Origin: an uncultured Collinsella sp.
Lineage (GTDB): Bacteria; Actinomycetota; Coriobacteriia; Coriobacteriales; Coriobacteriaceae
Length of the DNA stretch: 5,346 nucleotides
Direction: 5' to 3'
Assembly: GCA_902464965.1 (NCBI GenBank)
Contig: CABQLI010000098.1
Coordinates: forward strand, 1-5,346
In this document: positions 4,840-5,346 of the stretch, piece after piece
How the letters are laid out: every line of letters begins with the position of its first letter
Position numbering within the stretch: position 1 is the stretch's first letter
The notes under the pieces: generated by a model
What the model saw: only the letters and a program-made list of their open reading frames with translations
What the model was told of the DNA's origin: nothing
The model's database searches: none
Translations under genes and position numbers: made by a program

Positions 4840-5346
4840 CTATGCATCGAGCAGCTGGCGCAGGTCCTGGATCTGGCTGCGAATTTTGGCGCCAGTATCG
4901 GTGTCGCTCACCATGCGGCGACGGTCCGCTTGGTCAAAACGGTTGGTCTCGCTCTCGATGTCCACGTTGCGCGTGAGTGCCTCGGCAACCGTCGTAAAGG
5001 CCCGGTGCGACTTGAGGCGGCAGCCGCGCGAGCTCGAGATGAGCGTATAGCCGGCGATACCCGTCTTGGGATGGTAAGCGCGGCAGAAGCCGCCATCGAT
5101 GACCAGCAGCTTGCCGTTGGCGCGGATGGGCTGCTCGCCCTTGGTGGTTTTAACGGGCGTGTGGCCGTTGATGATGTGGCCGGTCGGCGAACATGCCATG
5201 GGCGCGACGCCAAACTCGCGCATGATGTCGTCGCAGACCGAGGGCGACTTGGTAAGCGTAAAGTACGGGTCCATCGGCTCGACCCAGGTGCTCTTATCGG
5301 CGATATAGGCGCGCTCAAAGGTACGCACCAGGCGTCCGCTGGCGGG
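4840..5346 (-). CDS. fbp: Class III fructose-1,6-bisphosphatase, C-terminal part (5' end outside window)
   Basis: 168 codons are visible, running leftward from the window edge to the TAG at 4840-4842. The frame is open through base 5346, so the GTG at 5326-5328 is not the start. The enzyme hydrolyses fructose 1,6-bisphosphate to fructose 6-phosphate in gluconeogenesis and should be cytoplasmic. The sequence matches what I recall of the C-terminal third of the Bacillus-type class III enzyme (about 640-670 residues): RTFERAYIADKSTW, DDIMREFG, HIINGHTPVKTTKGEQPI (GHTP motif near 5149-5169), NGKLLVIDGGFCRAYH and TGIAGYTLI. The GHTP and DGG motifs fit a calcineurin-like metallophosphatase fold. 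The C-terminal tail is charged and probably helical. Nothing in the visible part suggests decay. GtrA-like gene 2 follows on the same strand after 108 nt; any functional link is not evident. Confidence 0.93.
   Translation of the reverse strand, partial: PASGRLVRTFERAYIADKSTWVEPMDPYFTLTKSPSVCDDIMREFGVAPMACSPTGHIINGHTPVKTTKGEQPIRANGKLLVIDGGFCRAYHPKTGIAGYTLISSSRGCRLKSHRAFTTVAEALTRNVDIESETNRFDQADRRRMVSDTDTGAKIRSQIQDLRQLLDA

Overview
The window looks like a chromosomal segment from a gut coriobacterium, most likely Collinsella or a close relative. This is an inference from four things: moderately high GC, surface proteins built from DUF4430 and Listeria-Bacteroides repeat domains, tandem GtrA membrane proteins, and a class III (Firmicutes-type) fructose-1,6-bisphosphatase. 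No rRNA or other marker fixes the species.

Layout. Bases 1-3237 (+ strand) carry two overlapping genes for surface proteins. The first enters from outside the window, so its apparent start at 81 is false. It contains the end of one DUF4430 domain, a complete second DUF4430, an eight-repeat beta-propeller, a Listeria-Bacteroides (InlB-type) repeat, long Gly/Thr/Ser and Lys/Ser/Asp linkers, and a C-terminal membrane anchor. The second gene overlaps the first by 11 nt and encodes an N-terminally anchored protein with a charged linker and one C-terminal DUF4430. DUF4430 is related to the C-terminal domain of transcobalamin and intrinsic factor, so the pair may bind a ligand at the cell surface; the ligand cannot be read from this sequence.

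Bases 3238-3708 have no credible gene. They hold a strong terminator for the + strand pair, then an imperfect tandem array with a 62-nt period, each unit made of two GGGA-N6-TTCC-like dyads about 31 nt apart, then a strong terminator for the - strand genes. This array is the most unusual structure in the window.

Bases 3709-4731 (- strand) hold two paralogous GtrA-family four-helix membrane proteins. Between them is an AT-richer stretch that looks like the 3' end of an unrelated + strand gene, plus a strong hairpin. Bases 4840-5346 (- strand) are the C-terminal part of a class III fructose-1,6-bisphosphatase (gluconeogenesis), which runs off the right edge. On the - strand the order is fbp, gtrA-like 2, gtrA-like 1. 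No clear T-tract terminator separates fbp from the first GtrA gene, but co-transcription is not proven.
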